A stretch of DNA of 64,000 bases, from positions 1-64,000 of the forward strand of contig JBFGCA010000010.1 of assembly GCA_041567315.1 (NCBI GenBank), in the 5' to 3' direction. A program made the position numbers and the translations under genes. This DNA comes from JBFGCA01 sp041567315. Lineage in GTDB: Bacteria; Acidobacteriota; Thermoanaerobaculia; Multivoradales; JAHEKO01. This document shows, piece by piece, positions 15,533 to 24,487 of the stretch. The notes beneath the pieces are model-generated. The model saw nothing but the letters and a program-made list of their open reading frames with translations. It ran no database searches and was not told the origin of the DNA. Position 1 is the stretch's first letter. Each line of letters begins with the position of its first letter.

Positions 15533-18202
15533 ATGGCTGAGTTGAAGCGCTCGTTGCTGGCTCGGCGAGCGGCCCTGTGGGCCGTCGCCGTGCTGATCGT
15601 GGTCCTCCCCTCGACGGCGTTCTCGCAACCCGGGGACCCCGCCGGCGAGGAGGCGGCTGCCGAGGAGGCCGAGGAACCGGCCGCCGAAGAGGAAAAGTCG
15701 CTCGCCGAAGAGGCGTTCCGGGAGGAGATCGTGGTCACCGGCACGCGCAAGGCGGGCCTGGTGCCGACCGAGACCCTGTCGCCGGTCGACGTGCTGCCCA
15801 CGGAGGTGATCTCCGACCAGGCCAGCTTCGATCTGACCGACGGCATCAGCCGGATCGCGCCCTCCTTCAACACCCAGCGCTTCCCGATCGCCGACGGCAC
15901 GTCGTTCATCCGCCCGGTGACCCTGCGCAACCTGTCGCCGGACCACACCCTGGTGCTGGTCAACGGCACCCGGCGCCACCGCTCGGCGCTGGTCAACCTG
16001 CAGCTGGCGCCGCTGGGCACCGTCAACCAGGGCGCCCAGGCGGTGGACTTCTCGACCCTGCCGGCGGCCGCCATCCAGCGGATCGAGGTGCTGCGCGACG
16101 GGGCCTCGGCCCAGTACGGGTCGGACGCCATCGCCGGCGTGATCAACGTGATCTTGAAGGACAACCGGGAGGGCTACTCCTTCTCGCTGCAGAGCGGCGA
16201 GTACTTCGAGGGCGACGGCGCCCGCAACACCTTCAGCGGCAACGCCGGCTTCGGTCTGGGCCCCGAGGGCTTCCTGAGCGCTTCCTTCGAGTACTCGGCC
16301 TCGGACATCACCTCGCGCGGCGTCGCCCGCCCGGACGCGGCGTTCGTGGCCAGCGTCGTCGGCGCCGACCAGACGCCGCTGAACGGCCTCGGCCAGCGCT
16401 GGGGCGACCCCGACGTGGAGGTCTGGAAGCTGTTCCTCAACGCCGGCGTCGACGTCAGCGACAGCGTCGAGCTCTACTCGAACGTCAGCTACCTGGAGAA
16501 CGAGACGATCTCCGACTTCTTCTACCGCGGGCCGGTGCTCCCCCCCCAATTCATGTTCACTGCGCGCACCACCCTGCAACGCGACGACAACGGGGACTTC
16601 CTGCCCGACCCCGCGCCCCAGGCGCTGGTCGACAGCATCGTGGCCCAGGGGCTCAACCCCGGCGACTATCTGGTGGCGGACCCCTCGAGCCCGAGCGGCT
16701 TTGTGCTGCGCAACCCGATCTTCACCCTGTTCCCCGGCGGCTACAACCCGAACTTCGGCGCCGACATGACCGACTTCGGGCTGGTGGCCGGAGCCCGGGG
16801 CGAGACGACCGGCGGCCTGATCTGGGACGCGCGGGTACGGTTCGCGGAGAACGAGGTCGACTACGTGCTCTCGGAGACCATCAACCCGAGCCTGGGCGGG
16901 CTGTCGCCGACCTCCTTCCGCCCCGGCACCCTGACCCAGGAGGAGACCAGCGTCAACGCCGACTTCGTCCAGCCCTTCGACGTCGGCTCGTGGGCATCGC
17001 CGCTCAACCTGGCCTTCGGCTTCGAGTACCGCGACGAGACCTACAAGATCGGGGCCGGGGACCTCGCCTCGCGGGTGGCCGGTCCAACCGCGGCGATCTT
17101 CGGGCTCGGCTCCGACGGCTTCCAGGGCTTCCCGGTGGAGTCGGCCGGCAGCTTCAGCAGCGAGAGCATCGCCGCCTACGTCGACCTCGAGGCCGACCTC
17201 ACCGAGCGCTTCTCGGCCGGCGTGGCGGCGCGCTACGAGGACTACGACGTGTTCGGGTCGACCTCCGACTGGAAGCTCTCCGGACGCTACGACGTAACCG
17301 ACGGGTTCGCCCTGCGGGCGACCGCCAACAGCGGCTTCCGGGCGCCGACGCCGGGGCAGGTCAACACCCTCAACGTCACCACCAGCGCCGACGCCAGCGG
17401 CAACCTGATCCCCAGCGGGGTCTATCCGGTCGATCATCCGGTAGCCATCGCCCTGGGCGCCATCCCGCTCGAGCCCGAGGACTCGACCAGCTTCACGGCC
17501 GGCTTCGTGGCCTCGCCGGCCCCCAACACCAGCATCACGCTCGACTACTACCAGATCGAGATCGAGGACCGGCTGGCGCTGCAGAACAACGTCATCACCG
17601 CCGCCGACATCCCGCGTCTGATCGCCGCCGGAGTGCAGAACCCCGAGCTGCTGGTCGGCAGCCTCGCCAACTTCTTCAGCAACGCCTTCGATTCCGACAT
17701 CACCGGCATCGACCTGGCGATCACCAGCTATTTCGAGGTCGGCGGCGGACTCCTGAGCGTCGACTTCCGGCACAACAACAACGAGCAGGAGGTCTCCAAC
17801 GTCGCGCCGGGCACGATCAACACGTCGCGCGTCTTCGACCTCGAGAACCAGGTGCCCGAGCAGCGGTCTAACCTGACCGTGAGCTACGACAGCGGCGAGC
17901 TGCTCGCGGGCCACGTTCGCCTCAACCGCTACGGGAGCTGGAAGTCCACCGGCGGGCTGTTCAGCCCCGGCGACGCCAGCGACGCCTCCTCCTACGGCTC
18001 CGAGATCCTGGTCGACGCCGAGGTCAAGTTCCGGTTCGGCGGCAACTACGAGTTCGCCGTCGGCGGCGAGAACATCTTCGACACCTTGCCGGACGCCGAG
18101 CAGGACCCCGTCCTGCAGTTCCTCGGCGTCACCAACTCGCTGACCTCGCCGTTCGGCCTCAACGGCGGCTTCTGGTACGCCCGCTTCTCGGTCGACTTCT
18201 GA
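15533..18202 (+). CDS. TonB-dependent outer-membrane receptor
   Basis: An 889-residue TonB-dependent receptor. A signal peptide (LWAVAVLIVVLPSTAFSQP) is followed by an acidic Glu/Ala-rich linker, a TonB-box-like EIVVTGTRK, and a plug domain (DLTDGISRIAPSFNTQRFP, HTLVLVNGTRRHRSA, IQRIEVLRDGASAQYGSDAI, GVINVILK). A 22-stranded barrel ends in the aromatic terminus ARFSVDF. The plug resembles receptors with the short FNTQRFPIADGT region found in iron- and carbohydrate-type receptors; the substrate cannot be told. The ATG at 15533 has AGAGAGG at 15520-15526; an upstream in-frame TTG has no signal peptide and is rejected. It is followed by a strong hairpin, so it is probably monocistronic. Confidence 0.9.
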   Translation: MAELKRSLLARRAALWAVAVLIVVLPSTAFSQPGDPAGEEAAAEEAEEPAAEEEKSLAEEAFREEIVVTGTRKAGLVPTETLSPVDVLPTEVISDQASFDLTDGISRIAPSFNTQRFPIADGTSFIRPVTLRNLSPDHTLVLVNGTRRHRSALVNLQLAPLGTVNQGAQAVDFSTLPAAAIQRIEVLRDGASAQYGSDAIAGVINVILKDNREGYSFSLQSGEYFEGDGARNTFSGNAGFGLGPEGFLSASFEYSASDITSRGVARPDAAFVASVVGADQTPLNGLGQRWGDPDVEVWKLFLNAGVDVSDSVELYSNVSYLENETISDFFYRGPVLPPQFMFTARTTLQRDDNGDFLPDPAPQALVDSIVAQGLNPGDYLVADPSSPSGFVLRNPIFTLFPGGYNPNFGADMTDFGLVAGARGETTGGLIWDARVRFAENEVDYVLSETINPSLGGLSPTSFRPGTLTQEETSVNADFVQPFDVGSWASPLNLAFGFEYRDETYKIGAGDLASRVAGPTAAIFGLGSDGFQGFPVESAGSFSSESIAAYVDLEADLTERFSAGVAARYEDYDVFGSTSDWKLSGRYDVTDGFALRATANSGFRAPTPGQVNTLNVTTSADASGNLIPSGVYPVDHPVAIALGAIPLEPEDSTSFTAGFVASPAPNTSITLDYYQIEIEDRLALQNNVITAADIPRLIAAGVQNPELLVGSLANFFSNAFDSDITGIDLAITSYFEVGGGLLSVDFRHNNNEQEVSNVAPGTINTSRVFDLENQVPEQRSNLTVSYDSGELLAGHVRLNRYGSWKSTGGLFSPGDASDASSYGSEILVDAEVKFRFGGNYEFAVGGENIFDTLPDAEQDPVLQFLGVTNSLTSPFGLNGGFWYARFSVDF

Positions 18203-18221
18203 GGCCGACCCCACGCCGGTA

Positions 18222-18252
18222 GGCAGACCAGCCCGCCCAGGGCTGGTCTGCC
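18222..18252 (+). terminator. Hairpin terminator after the TonB receptor
   Basis: A perfect 13-bp stem (18222-18234 with 18240-18252) and 5-base loop start 20 bases after the receptor stop. No T-run follows. Confidence 0.7.
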
Positions 18253-18349
18253 GGCGGTCGTCCGCGGCACAGACGCGCTCACGCGCCGCCGGCCGACGAC
18301 CTCTGACGCGCTGAGCCGACTCTGACCGGTGCGTCTGCGCGCCGTGACG

Positions 18350-19807
18350 TCAATCGGGCGGACCCGTCGTCGGCCTGACGAGCGCGCGGTAGACGGCGGC
18401 CGCGATCAGGAAGCCGACGAACCAGGCGTAGGTGTAGAGGTGGGTGAAGATCGCCGGGACCGAGGCGACGAGACCGGCGGCCTGGAGGAAGCCGGGGACG
18501 TTGGGGGCGACGGCGACGGCGGTGGCGACGAGGGCCGCGGGGTGGTAGCCGCGGGCGTACCAGTAGGGGCCGCGGCGCCGGTACAGTGCGTCGACGTCGA
18601 GGCGGCGGCGGCGGACGAGGTAGTAGTCGGTCAGCACGACGCCGCCGATCGGGCCGAGCAGCGCCGAGTAGCCGATCAGCCAGGTGAAGATGTAGCCGGC
18701 GGTCGACTCGATCAGCTTCCAGGGGAAGAAGGCGATGCCCAGCCCCGCAGCCAGCAGGGCGCCGCGGCGGAAGCTGATCCGGCCCGGCGCCAGGTTGACC
18801 AGCGCGTTGGCCGGTGAGACGACGTTGGCCGCCAGGTTGGTCGACAGGGTGGCGAGCGACAGGGCGACGAGGGACGCCACCACCGTCGGGCCGCTCCCCA
18901 GCCGCCCGGCCAGCGCCACCGGGTCGGGGACCGGCTCGCCGAAGATGGTGACCGTGGCCGAGGTCACCGCCACGCCGATGAAGGCGAACAGGGTCATGAA
19001 CGTCGGCAGGCCCAGCGCCTGGCCGAGGATCTGGTCGCGCTGGCGGCGGGCGTAGCGGGTGAAGTCGGGGATGTTGAGCGACAGGGTCGCCCAGAAGCCG
19101 ACCATGCCGGTCAGGGCGGGGAAGAACACCGCCAGGAACTGTCCCTCCTTGTCGCCGCCGGGGGCAAACCGGGAGGGGGCCGCGAACATCGGCCCGAAGC
19201 CGTCGGCCCGCCTCCACGCCCAGCCCAGGAGCAGCAGGCCCATCAGGATCAGGAACGGCGCCGCCCAGTCCTCGAGCACCCGGATCGACTCCATTCCCCG
19301 CCACAGGATCACCACCTGCGCCGCCCAGAAGCCCAGGAAGCAGGCCAGCTCGACGCCGTTGATCCCCAGCACCGGCAGGTCGGCGCCGCCCGGCTCGCGG
19401 CCGGCGAGCGCCCCCAGCAGCCGGTAGATGGCGGCGCCACCGATCCAAGTCTGGATGCCGAACCACCCGCAGGCCACCAGCCCCCGGAGCAGCGCCGGCA
19501 CGTTGGCCCCCAGCACCCCGAAGCTGGCCCGCGCCAGCACCGGGAAGGGGATGCCGTAGCGGGTGCCGGCGTGGCCGGTGAGCACCATCGGCACCAGCAC
19601 CACCAGGTTGCCGAGGGCGACGGTGGCGACCGCCTGCCACCAGTTCATCCCCAGCTCGATGAGCCCGCCGGCCAGCATGTAGGTGGGAACGCAGACCACC
19701 ATGCCGATCCACAGCGCGGTGAGGTCGAACAGCCCCCAGCGCCGCGCCTCCGGCGGCGTCGGGGCGAGATCGGGGTTGATCAGCGTCGGGTCGGGGTCGC
19801 GGGGCAT
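18350..19807 (-). CDS. NCS1-family nucleobase/hydantoin/allantoin permease
   Basis: A 485-residue inner-membrane protein with about 12 transmembrane segments. The signature NPDLAPTPPEARRWG at the N-terminus and STNLAANVVSPAN in the second half mark the NCS1 family (Mhp1, PucI, FurD-type), which imports nucleobases, hydantoins or allantoin with Na+ or H+. SLNIPDFTRYARRQ is the conserved loop seen in this family. The exact substrate is not predictable from sequence here. It lies 22 bp downstream of an alpha/beta hydrolase on the same strand, so the two are probably co-transcribed and the hydrolase may act on the imported compound; that link is inference. Confidence 0.9.
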   Translation of the reverse strand: MPRDPDPTLINPDLAPTPPEARRWGLFDLTALWIGMVVCVPTYMLAGGLIELGMNWWQAVATVALGNLVVLVPMVLTGHAGTRYGIPFPVLARASFGVLGANVPALLRGLVACGWFGIQTWIGGAAIYRLLGALAGREPGGADLPVLGINGVELACFLGFWAAQVVILWRGMESIRVLEDWAAPFLILMGLLLLGWAWRRADGFGPMFAAPSRFAPGGDKEGQFLAVFFPALTGMVGFWATLSLNIPDFTRYARRQRDQILGQALGLPTFMTLFAFIGVAVTSATVTIFGEPVPDPVALAGRLGSGPTVVASLVALSLATLSTNLAANVVSPANALVNLAPGRISFRRGALLAAGLGIAFFPWKLIESTAGYIFTWLIGYSALLGPIGGVVLTDYYLVRRRRLDVDALYRRRGPYWYARGYHPAALVATAVAVAPNVPGFLQAAGLVASVPAIFTHLYTYAWFVGFLIAAAVYRALVRPTTGPPD

Positions 19808-19829
19808 CCGGGAGGGCTCGGCGCCGGCG

Positions 19830-20633
19830 TCAGTTCCCGAGATCCAGGGCGCCGAGGAACTCGAGCAGCGCCCGGTTGACCGCCTCCGGCTGCTCGAGCG
19901 CCGACAGATGCCCGGCCTTGGGCACCGTGACCAGCCGGCCGGCGGCGAGCCCGGCCGCCAGCTCGCGTGACAGCGCGGGCGGCAGCGCCCTGTCCTCCTC
20001 GCCGACCACCACCAGCGCCGGGGCGGCCACCTCGCCGAGCCGCCCGCTCACCGAGTCGCGGCCCACCAGGGCGTCGAGCCCCAGGAGCATCGACGGCACG
20101 TGGCTGGACGCCATCCGGTCCGCCCATTCGGTCACCAGCGGCTGGCGGTCGCGGCGGCTGGTCTCCCCGAACATCAACGGCAGGATGGCGGGGACCACCG
20201 GCCGCACCCCGAACAGCCGGACCAGCGTGCCCAGCAGGCGGTACTTGACCTTGATCCACGGCCGCTCGGCGCCGGCGTGGCTGTCCATCAGCACCAGGGC
20301 GGCCACCCGCTCGGGCCGCACCAGCGCCGCCCGCACCGCCACCATGCCGCCGATCGAGAGCCCCACCCAGACCGCGCGCTCGATCCCCAGCTCGTCCAGC
20401 ACCGCCGCCAGGTCGTCCACCAGGTCGTAGATCCCGAACGGGCCGGCCGCCGGCGCGCTGCCGCCGTGGCCGCGGAAGTCGACGTTGACCACCCGGTAGC
20501 GCTCGGCGAGGACCGGCGCCTGGCCGCGCCACATCTCCCCCGAGCACAGGTAGCTGTGCCCCAGGAGGACGGCCGGGCCGGCGCCCGAGACCTCGAAGTG
20601 GACGCGCTGTCCGGCGCGCTCGATGCTCGGCAT
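19830..20633 (-). CDS. Alpha/beta hydrolase (PcaD/BioH-like)
   Basis: A 267-residue soluble alpha/beta hydrolase. The nucleophile elbow is GLSIGG with S93, the acid is D214 in VGEEDRALPP, and the base is H242 in KAGHLSALEQPE. The oxyanion loop is LLGHSYLCSG. The pattern resembles 3-oxoadipate enol-lactonases and related small esterases, but the specificity is open. It precedes the NCS1 permease by 22 bp on the same strand. Its start is only 19 bp from a 22-bp perfect inverted repeat shared with the divergent MBL-fold gene. Confidence 0.85.
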   Translation of the reverse strand: MPSIERAGQRVHFEVSGAGPAVLLGHSYLCSGEMWRGQAPVLAERYRVVNVDFRGHGGSAPAAGPFGIYDLVDDLAAVLDELGIERAVWVGLSIGGMVAVRAALVRPERVAALVLMDSHAGAERPWIKVKYRLLGTLVRLFGVRPVVPAILPLMFGETSRRDRQPLVTEWADRMASSHVPSMLLGLDALVGRDSVSGRLGEVAAPALVVVGEEDRALPPALSRELAAGLAAGRLVTVPKAGHLSALEQPEAVNRALLEFLGALDLGN

Positions 20634-20651
20634 GTGGCGGGTCAGGATACC

Positions 20652-20700
20652 CTAGGAGCCCGTGGTGGAAGTCCGCCCGACTTCCACCACGGGCTCCTAG
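20652..20700. repeat. 22-bp perfect inverted repeat between divergent gene starts
   Basis: Arms 20652-20673 and 20679-20700 are perfectly complementary, with loop CGCCC. The element fills most of the 73-bp gap between the divergent starts at 20633 and 20707, so transcripts of at least one side would carry a stable hairpin right before the start codon. It may be a regulatory site, an attenuating leader hairpin, or a small repeat element. Confidence 0.8.
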
Positions 20701-20706
20701 CCACCC

Positions 20707-21618
20707 ATGCGCATCCACACCCTCGACCTCGACTTCGAGGGCACCCCGCAGACCATCGCCTCCTACCTGGTGCGGGGCGGCGACGGTCCCGTGCTGGTCG
20801 AGACCGGGCCGGCCTCGACGCTGCCGACGCTCGTCGCGCGGCTGGCCGGGCACGGCGTGCGGCCCGAGGAGGTGCGGCACGTCCTGGTGACCCACATCCA
20901 CCTCGACCACGCCGGGGCCGCCGGCTGGTGGGCGCGGCAAGGAGCGACAGTCTACGTCCACTCCCGGGGGGCGCCGCACCTGATCGACCCGTCGCGGCTG
21001 CTGAGCAGCGCGGAGCGCATCTACGGCGACCGCATGGAGAGCCTGTGGGGCGAGGTGCTGCCGGCCCCGGCCCAGCGGGTGGTGGCGGTGGCAGACGGCG
21101 AGCGGATCGCCGCCGCCGGTCTCGAGTTCGTCGCCCTCGACACCCCCGGCCACGCCCGCCACCACCACGTCTACCGGCTCGGCGAGGTGGCCTTCACCGG
21201 CGACGCGGCTGGCATCCGGCTGCCCGGCAACCGCTGGGTCGACCTGCCGGCGCCGCCGCCCGAGTTCGACCTCGAGGCCTGGCAGGCGACCCTCGAGCGG
21301 CTGCGGGCGGGGCGCTTCGAGACCATCTATCCGACGCACTTCGGCCCCACCACCGCCGTCGACGAGCAGCTCTCGGCGCTCGCCCGCCGGCTCGAGGAGG
21401 CCGCCGGCCTGGTCAAGGCCATGCTCGACGAGGGCATCGCGCGGCCGGCGATGGTCGAGCGCTTCAGCGGCTGGGTGGCCGAGCGGGCGATCGCCGCCGG
21501 AGTGTCGCCGGACGTGCTCCGCGCCTACGAGGTCGCCAACCCCCGCCACATGTCGGTCGACGGCATCGCCCGCTACTGGCGCCACCGGCTCGAAGCCGAA
21601 GGTGCCGCGCGCGGCTAG
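20707..21618 (+). CDS. Metallo-beta-lactamase-fold hydrolase
   Basis: A 303-residue MBL-fold metalloenzyme. The metal motif THIHLDHAG supplies H63, H65, D67 and H68; further ligands are likely in DTPGHARHHH and FTGDAAG. The C-terminal helical part (AMLDEGIARPAMVERFSGWV) resembles the glyoxalase II/lactonase-like branch with a multihelix tail. The substrate (thioester, lactone or other) cannot be assigned. No Shine-Dalgarno sequence is visible: the ATG follows the inverted repeat by 6 bases. It converges on a crotonase gene with 8 bp between stops. Confidence 0.85.
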   Translation: MRIHTLDLDFEGTPQTIASYLVRGGDGPVLVETGPASTLPTLVARLAGHGVRPEEVRHVLVTHIHLDHAGAAGWWARQGATVYVHSRGAPHLIDPSRLLSSAERIYGDRMESLWGEVLPAPAQRVVAVADGERIAAAGLEFVALDTPGHARHHHVYRLGEVAFTGDAAGIRLPGNRWVDLPAPPPEFDLEAWQATLERLRAGRFETIYPTHFGPTTAVDEQLSALARRLEEAAGLVKAMLDEGIARPAMVERFSGWVAERAIAAGVSPDVLRAYEVANPRHMSVDGIARYWRHRLEAEGAARG

Positions 21619-21626
21619 CCGGCCGT

Positions 21627-22379
21627 TCAGCGGCCGAGGGTGCGGCGCACGTAGCCGCGGACCGCCTCGAGAACCGACGCTGAGCGCCACAGCGCCTCGA
21701 CCCGCGGCTCGCGCTCGGCCTCGGCGGCGCGCACCCGGGCCAGGGCCGGCGCCCGGAGCTGTTCCTTGGTCAGCGCGTAGACCTCGGCCGGGACCTCGGC
21801 CAGCTCGCGGGCGGCGGCCATCGCCCGCTCGACCAGGTGCTCGGGCTCGACCACCTCGTCGACCATGCCGCGGGCCAGCGCCTCCTCGCACCCCAGCCGG
21901 GCACCGCGCAGGATCAGGTCGCCGAGCGCGGCGGCCGGCACCGCCAGCCGCACCACCTCCAGGGCGAGGGTCGGAAAGGGCACCCCGACGCGCAGCTCGG
22001 GCACCCCGAGGGTGCCGTCGCCGGTGGCCATCAGCCGCCGGTCGGCGCAAAAGGCCAGCACCCCGCCGCCGGCCACGGCGTGGCCGTTGACCGCCGCCAC
22101 CAGCGGCTTGGGGAAGGTGAAGGCGCTCTCGAAGAGCGCTTTCAGGGCGGGCAGGAAGCCGTCCAGGTAGGCGCCGCCGCCCTCCACCAGCCGCACCAGG
22201 TCCACCCCGGCCGAGAAGATGCCGCCGGTGCCGGTGACCACCGCGGCCCGGGCGGCGCCGTGCCGCGCTTCGGCCAGCGCCTGCTCCAGCGCCCGGCACA
22301 GCTCGGTGTCGAGCGCGTTGGCCTTGCCGTGCGCCAGACGCAGCAGAAGGACGCCGTCTTCCTCGGTGCGCTCGATCAT
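21627..22379 (-). CDS. Crotonase-superfamily enoyl-CoA hydratase/isomerase
   Basis: A 250-residue crotonase. The oxyanion-hole segments are FSAGVDL and AVNGHAVAGGG. In the usual alignment the first catalytic glutamate (in GGGxEL of hydratases) appears replaced, since the sequence here is GGGVLAF. The second is present in LGVPELRVGV. Loss of one glutamate is more typical of isomerases or other crotonases than classical hydratases. It is downstream of the DmdA-like gene on the same strand, separated by 97 bp of tandem repeats, so the two may form an operon. In the DMSP demethylation pathway DmdD is also a crotonase (methylthioacryloyl-CoA hydratase); whether this protein does that step is speculative. 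Confidence 0.85.
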   Translation of the reverse strand: MIERTEEDGVLLLRLAHGKANALDTELCRALEQALAEARHGAARAAVVTGTGGIFSAGVDLVRLVEGGGAYLDGFLPALKALFESAFTFPKPLVAAVNGHAVAGGGVLAFCADRRLMATGDGTLGVPELRVGVPFPTLALEVVRLAVPAAALGDLILRGARLGCEEALARGMVDEVVEPEHLVERAMAAARELAEVPAEVYALTKEQLRAPALARVRAAEAEREPRVEALWRSASVLEAVRGYVRRTLGR

Positions 22380-22410
22380 CGGCGGCTCGCGGCGGCGGCC
22401 CCCGGGCTTA

Positions 22411-22483
22411 CGACCGGAGCCTCACGACGGGGGCCTGGCGACGGGGACCTGGCGACGGGACCTGACGACGGGGGCCTCACGAC
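22411..22483. repeat. Five imperfect 14-bp tandem repeats
   Basis: Units of about 14 bp with consensus CGACGGGGCCTGA/CGACGGGGGCCTCA start at 22411, 22425, 22439, 22453 (13 bp) and 22466. The last unit includes the stop codon of the DmdA-like gene. The array fills the gap to the crotonase gene. Confidence 0.7.
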
Positions 22484-23622
22484 TTGGGGATCTCCTTCCT
22501 GGGGTCGATGAACGGCTTGCGGACTACGGTGGCGGCGCGCTCGCTGCCGTCCTCGGGGGCCACCGTCAGCCGGGTGCCCAGCGCGGCGTGCTCGGCGGGC
22601 AGCATGGCGTAGCCGATGTTGCGCTCGAGCCGCGGCGAGTAGACCGCCGAAGTGACCTGGCCGATCGGTTGACCGTCGAGCGACGCCGGCCAGCGGACCA
22701 TGTTGAGGTCGAGCGGCTCGCCCTCGATCTCGACGCCCACCAGCTTGCGGCGCGGGCCCTCGGCCTTGACCCGCTCGAGGGCGGCGCGGCCGATGAACTC
22801 GTTGCCCGGCTCCAGGTCGACCAGCCAGCCGAGGCCCACCTCGTAGGGGTTCTCGGCCAGCGTCATGTCGATCCCGTAGTTGAGGATGCCGGCCTCGATC
22901 CGCCGGATGTCCGACGGGCCGGTGGGCCGGATGCCGCAGTCGCGGCCCGCCTCCATCACCCGTTCCCAGAGGTCGACGCCGCGGCTGCCGTCGCGCAGGT
23001 AGACCTCGTAGCCCACCTCGCCCGACCAGCCGGTGCGGGTGACCACCACCGGGATGCCGTCGAGCTCGGTCTCCAGGAAGTAGTAGTAGGGCAGCTCCAG
23101 CACCTGGTCGCCGAACAGCCGCTGCACCACCGTCTTGGACTTGGGGCCCTGGATCTGCATCGGCGAGACGTCGGGCTCGCGGATCTCGACGTCGTGGTCG
23201 GAGCCCACGGCCACCCCCTTGGCCCACAGCGTCAGGTCGCTGTCGGCCGCCGCCAGCCAGTAGTGGTTCTCGCCCAGCCGCAGCAGCACCGGGTCGTTGA
23301 CGATGCCGCCGTCCTCGGCGGTGATGACCACGTAGCGCCCCTGGCCCACTTCGCAATTGTCGAGGTTGCGGGGCGTCAGGAGGTTGGTGAAGGCGTGGGC
23401 GTCGGGCCCGGTGATCTCGGTCTGCCGCTCGACCGAGACGTCCCACACCGTCACCCCCTCGAGCAGGTTCTGATGCTCGGTCTGCAGGTCGTCGTAGCAG
23501 GTGGGCAGGAACATGTGGTTGTAGACCGTGTAGCGGCGGCAGCCGTAGCGCTGGGTGGCCTCGAAGTACGGCGACCGCCGCAGCCGCGCGCCGCGCTGGA
23601 TCAGGGCCATGTCGAAGGTCAT
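22477..23622 (-). CDS. GcvT-family aminomethyltransferase-like protein, DmdA-like
   Basis: A 381-residue folate-binding GcvT-fold protein. It resembles DMSP demethylase (DmdA) more than glycine-cleavage T protein. YTVYN (31-35), VWDVSVERQTEITGPDA (59-75), GGIVNDPVL (105-113), WAKGVAVG and EPDVSPMQIQGPK follow the DmdA pattern as I remember it from marine bacteria. DmdA transfers a methyl group from dimethylsulfoniopropionate to tetrahydrofolate, giving 3-methylthiopropionate. Many GcvT paralogues share parts of this pattern and may use other substrates, so the reaction is not proven. The start at 23622 is preferred over 23637 because GGAGGAGGG (minus strand) sits 5 bases before it. It diverges from mtnB, mtnD and mtnC, and a crotonase follows it. 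Confidence 0.8.
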   Translation of the reverse strand: MTFDMALIQRGARLRRSPYFEATQRYGCRRYTVYNHMFLPTCYDDLQTEHQNLLEGVTVWDVSVERQTEITGPDAHAFTNLLTPRNLDNCEVGQGRYVVITAEDGGIVNDPVLLRLGENHYWLAAADSDLTLWAKGVAVGSDHDVEIREPDVSPMQIQGPKSKTVVQRLFGDQVLELPYYYFLETELDGIPVVVTRTGWSGEVGYEVYLRDGSRGVDLWERVMEAGRDCGIRPTGPSDIRRIEAGILNYGIDMTLAENPYEVGLGWLVDLEPGNEFIGRAALERVKAEGPRRKLVGVEIEGEPLDLNMVRWPASLDGQPIGQVTSAVYSPRLERNIGYAMLPAEHAALGTRLTVAPEDGSERAATVVRKPFIDPRKEIPKS

Positions 23623-23747
23623 CTTTCCCTCCTCCAAACGATCAGCGAGTCTGTGTGACGGAGCGTTCCAGAAGCACCGACCGGAACGGGCCGATCTTCT
23701 CAGAAAACCGGGCGGCGGGATACCCGGCCGCCGGGATGCATTGGGTC

Positions 23748-23779
23748 TTGACCCACTACTGCCAGGGTCGTGGTAGGTT
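23748..23779 (+). promoter_or_regulatory. Candidate promoter of mtnBDC
   Basis: TTGACC at 23748-23753 lies 17 bp before TGGTAG and 20 bp before TAGGTT (23774-23779), about 30 bp upstream of the mtnB ATG. It is a plausible sigma70-type promoter judged by eye. Confidence 0.3.
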
Positions 23780-23808
23780 CAGCGCACTTTCGCTTCGCCC
23801 AGTGTTCG

Positions 23809-24471
23809 ATGACGGCCGGCCTCGACGCCTCGCGCTCCTTCCAGCGCCGCCCGGCGGCGGCCGAGGAGCTGTGCGAACTTGTGCGCGGGCTTGGCGCGCA
23901 GGGCCTCTGCCAGGGCACCTCCGGCAACTTCAGCGTCGTCGTCCGGCGGCGGCCGCTGCGGCTCTTGATCAGCCGCTCCGGGCGCCACAAGGCCGAGCTG
24001 GTCCCCGACGACCTGGTGGAGGTGGACGGCCGCGGGCGACCGCGGGCCGACGACGGCGACGGACCCTCGGCCGAGGTGTTGCTACACTGCGCGCTCGTCC
24101 GCCGGACCGGCGCCGGGGCGGTCTTCCATACCCACTCGGTGACCGGAACGCTGCTCGGCGAGCGCTTCCTCGACCGCAGCGGCTTCACCGTCGGCGGCTA
24201 CGAGATGCTCAAGGGGCTGGCCGGGATCCAGAGCCACGAGGAGCGGGTGTTCGTGCCGGTGATCGCCAACTCGCAGGACATGGAGGCCCTGGGCGGCGAG
24301 GTCGAGGGGCTGCTCGAGGCGCGGCCCGGCCTCCACGGCTTCCTGCTCGCCGGCCACGGGCTCTACACCTGGGGCGCGGCCCCGGACGAGGCCCGGCGGC
24401 ACGTCGAGATCTTCGAGTTCCTGTTCGAATGCCTGGCCAGAAGGGTCGCCTTCGAGCCCTTCACCGGCTGA
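23809..24471 (+). CDS. mtnB: Methylthioribulose-1-phosphate dehydratase
   Basis: A 220-residue class II aldolase-fold enzyme of the methionine salvage pathway. It dehydrates 5-methylthioribulose-1-phosphate to the diketo compound used by MtnC. Phosphate-binding GTSGNFS is at 37-43, the candidate catalytic glutamate is E89 in PSAEVLLH, and the zinc ligands are H107 and H109 in FHTHS and H183 in GHGLYTWG. The last motif is typical of MtnB rather than fuculose aldolases. It is the first gene of mtnB-mtnD-mtnC, 16 bp before mtnD. The ATG at 23809 suits the family length; an upstream in-frame GTG at 23770 would add 13 non-conserved residues. Confidence 0.9.
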   Translation: MTAGLDASRSFQRRPAAAEELCELVRGLGAQGLCQGTSGNFSVVVRRRPLRLLISRSGRHKAELVPDDLVEVDGRGRPRADDGDGPSAEVLLHCALVRRTGAGAVFHTHSVTGTLLGERFLDRSGFTVGGYEMLKGLAGIQSHEERVFVPVIANSQDMEALGGEVEGLLEARPGLHGFLLAGHGLYTWGAAPDEARRHVEIFEFLFECLARRVAFEPFTG

Positions 24472-24487
24472 CGCAAAGGAGAGACCG

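Noticed and set aside
15368..18214. A 948-codon open frame on the minus strand opposite the TonB receptor
   Set aside because: High GC keeps antisense frames open; the residues are low-complexity and the plus-strand receptor is a clear homologue. The same reasoning removes other long antisense frames.
23701..23745. GC-rich inverted sequence near the DmdA/mtnB promoters as a possible riboswitch
   Set aside because: Only a short stem is seen and no conserved SAM or glycine riboswitch motif is recognisable.
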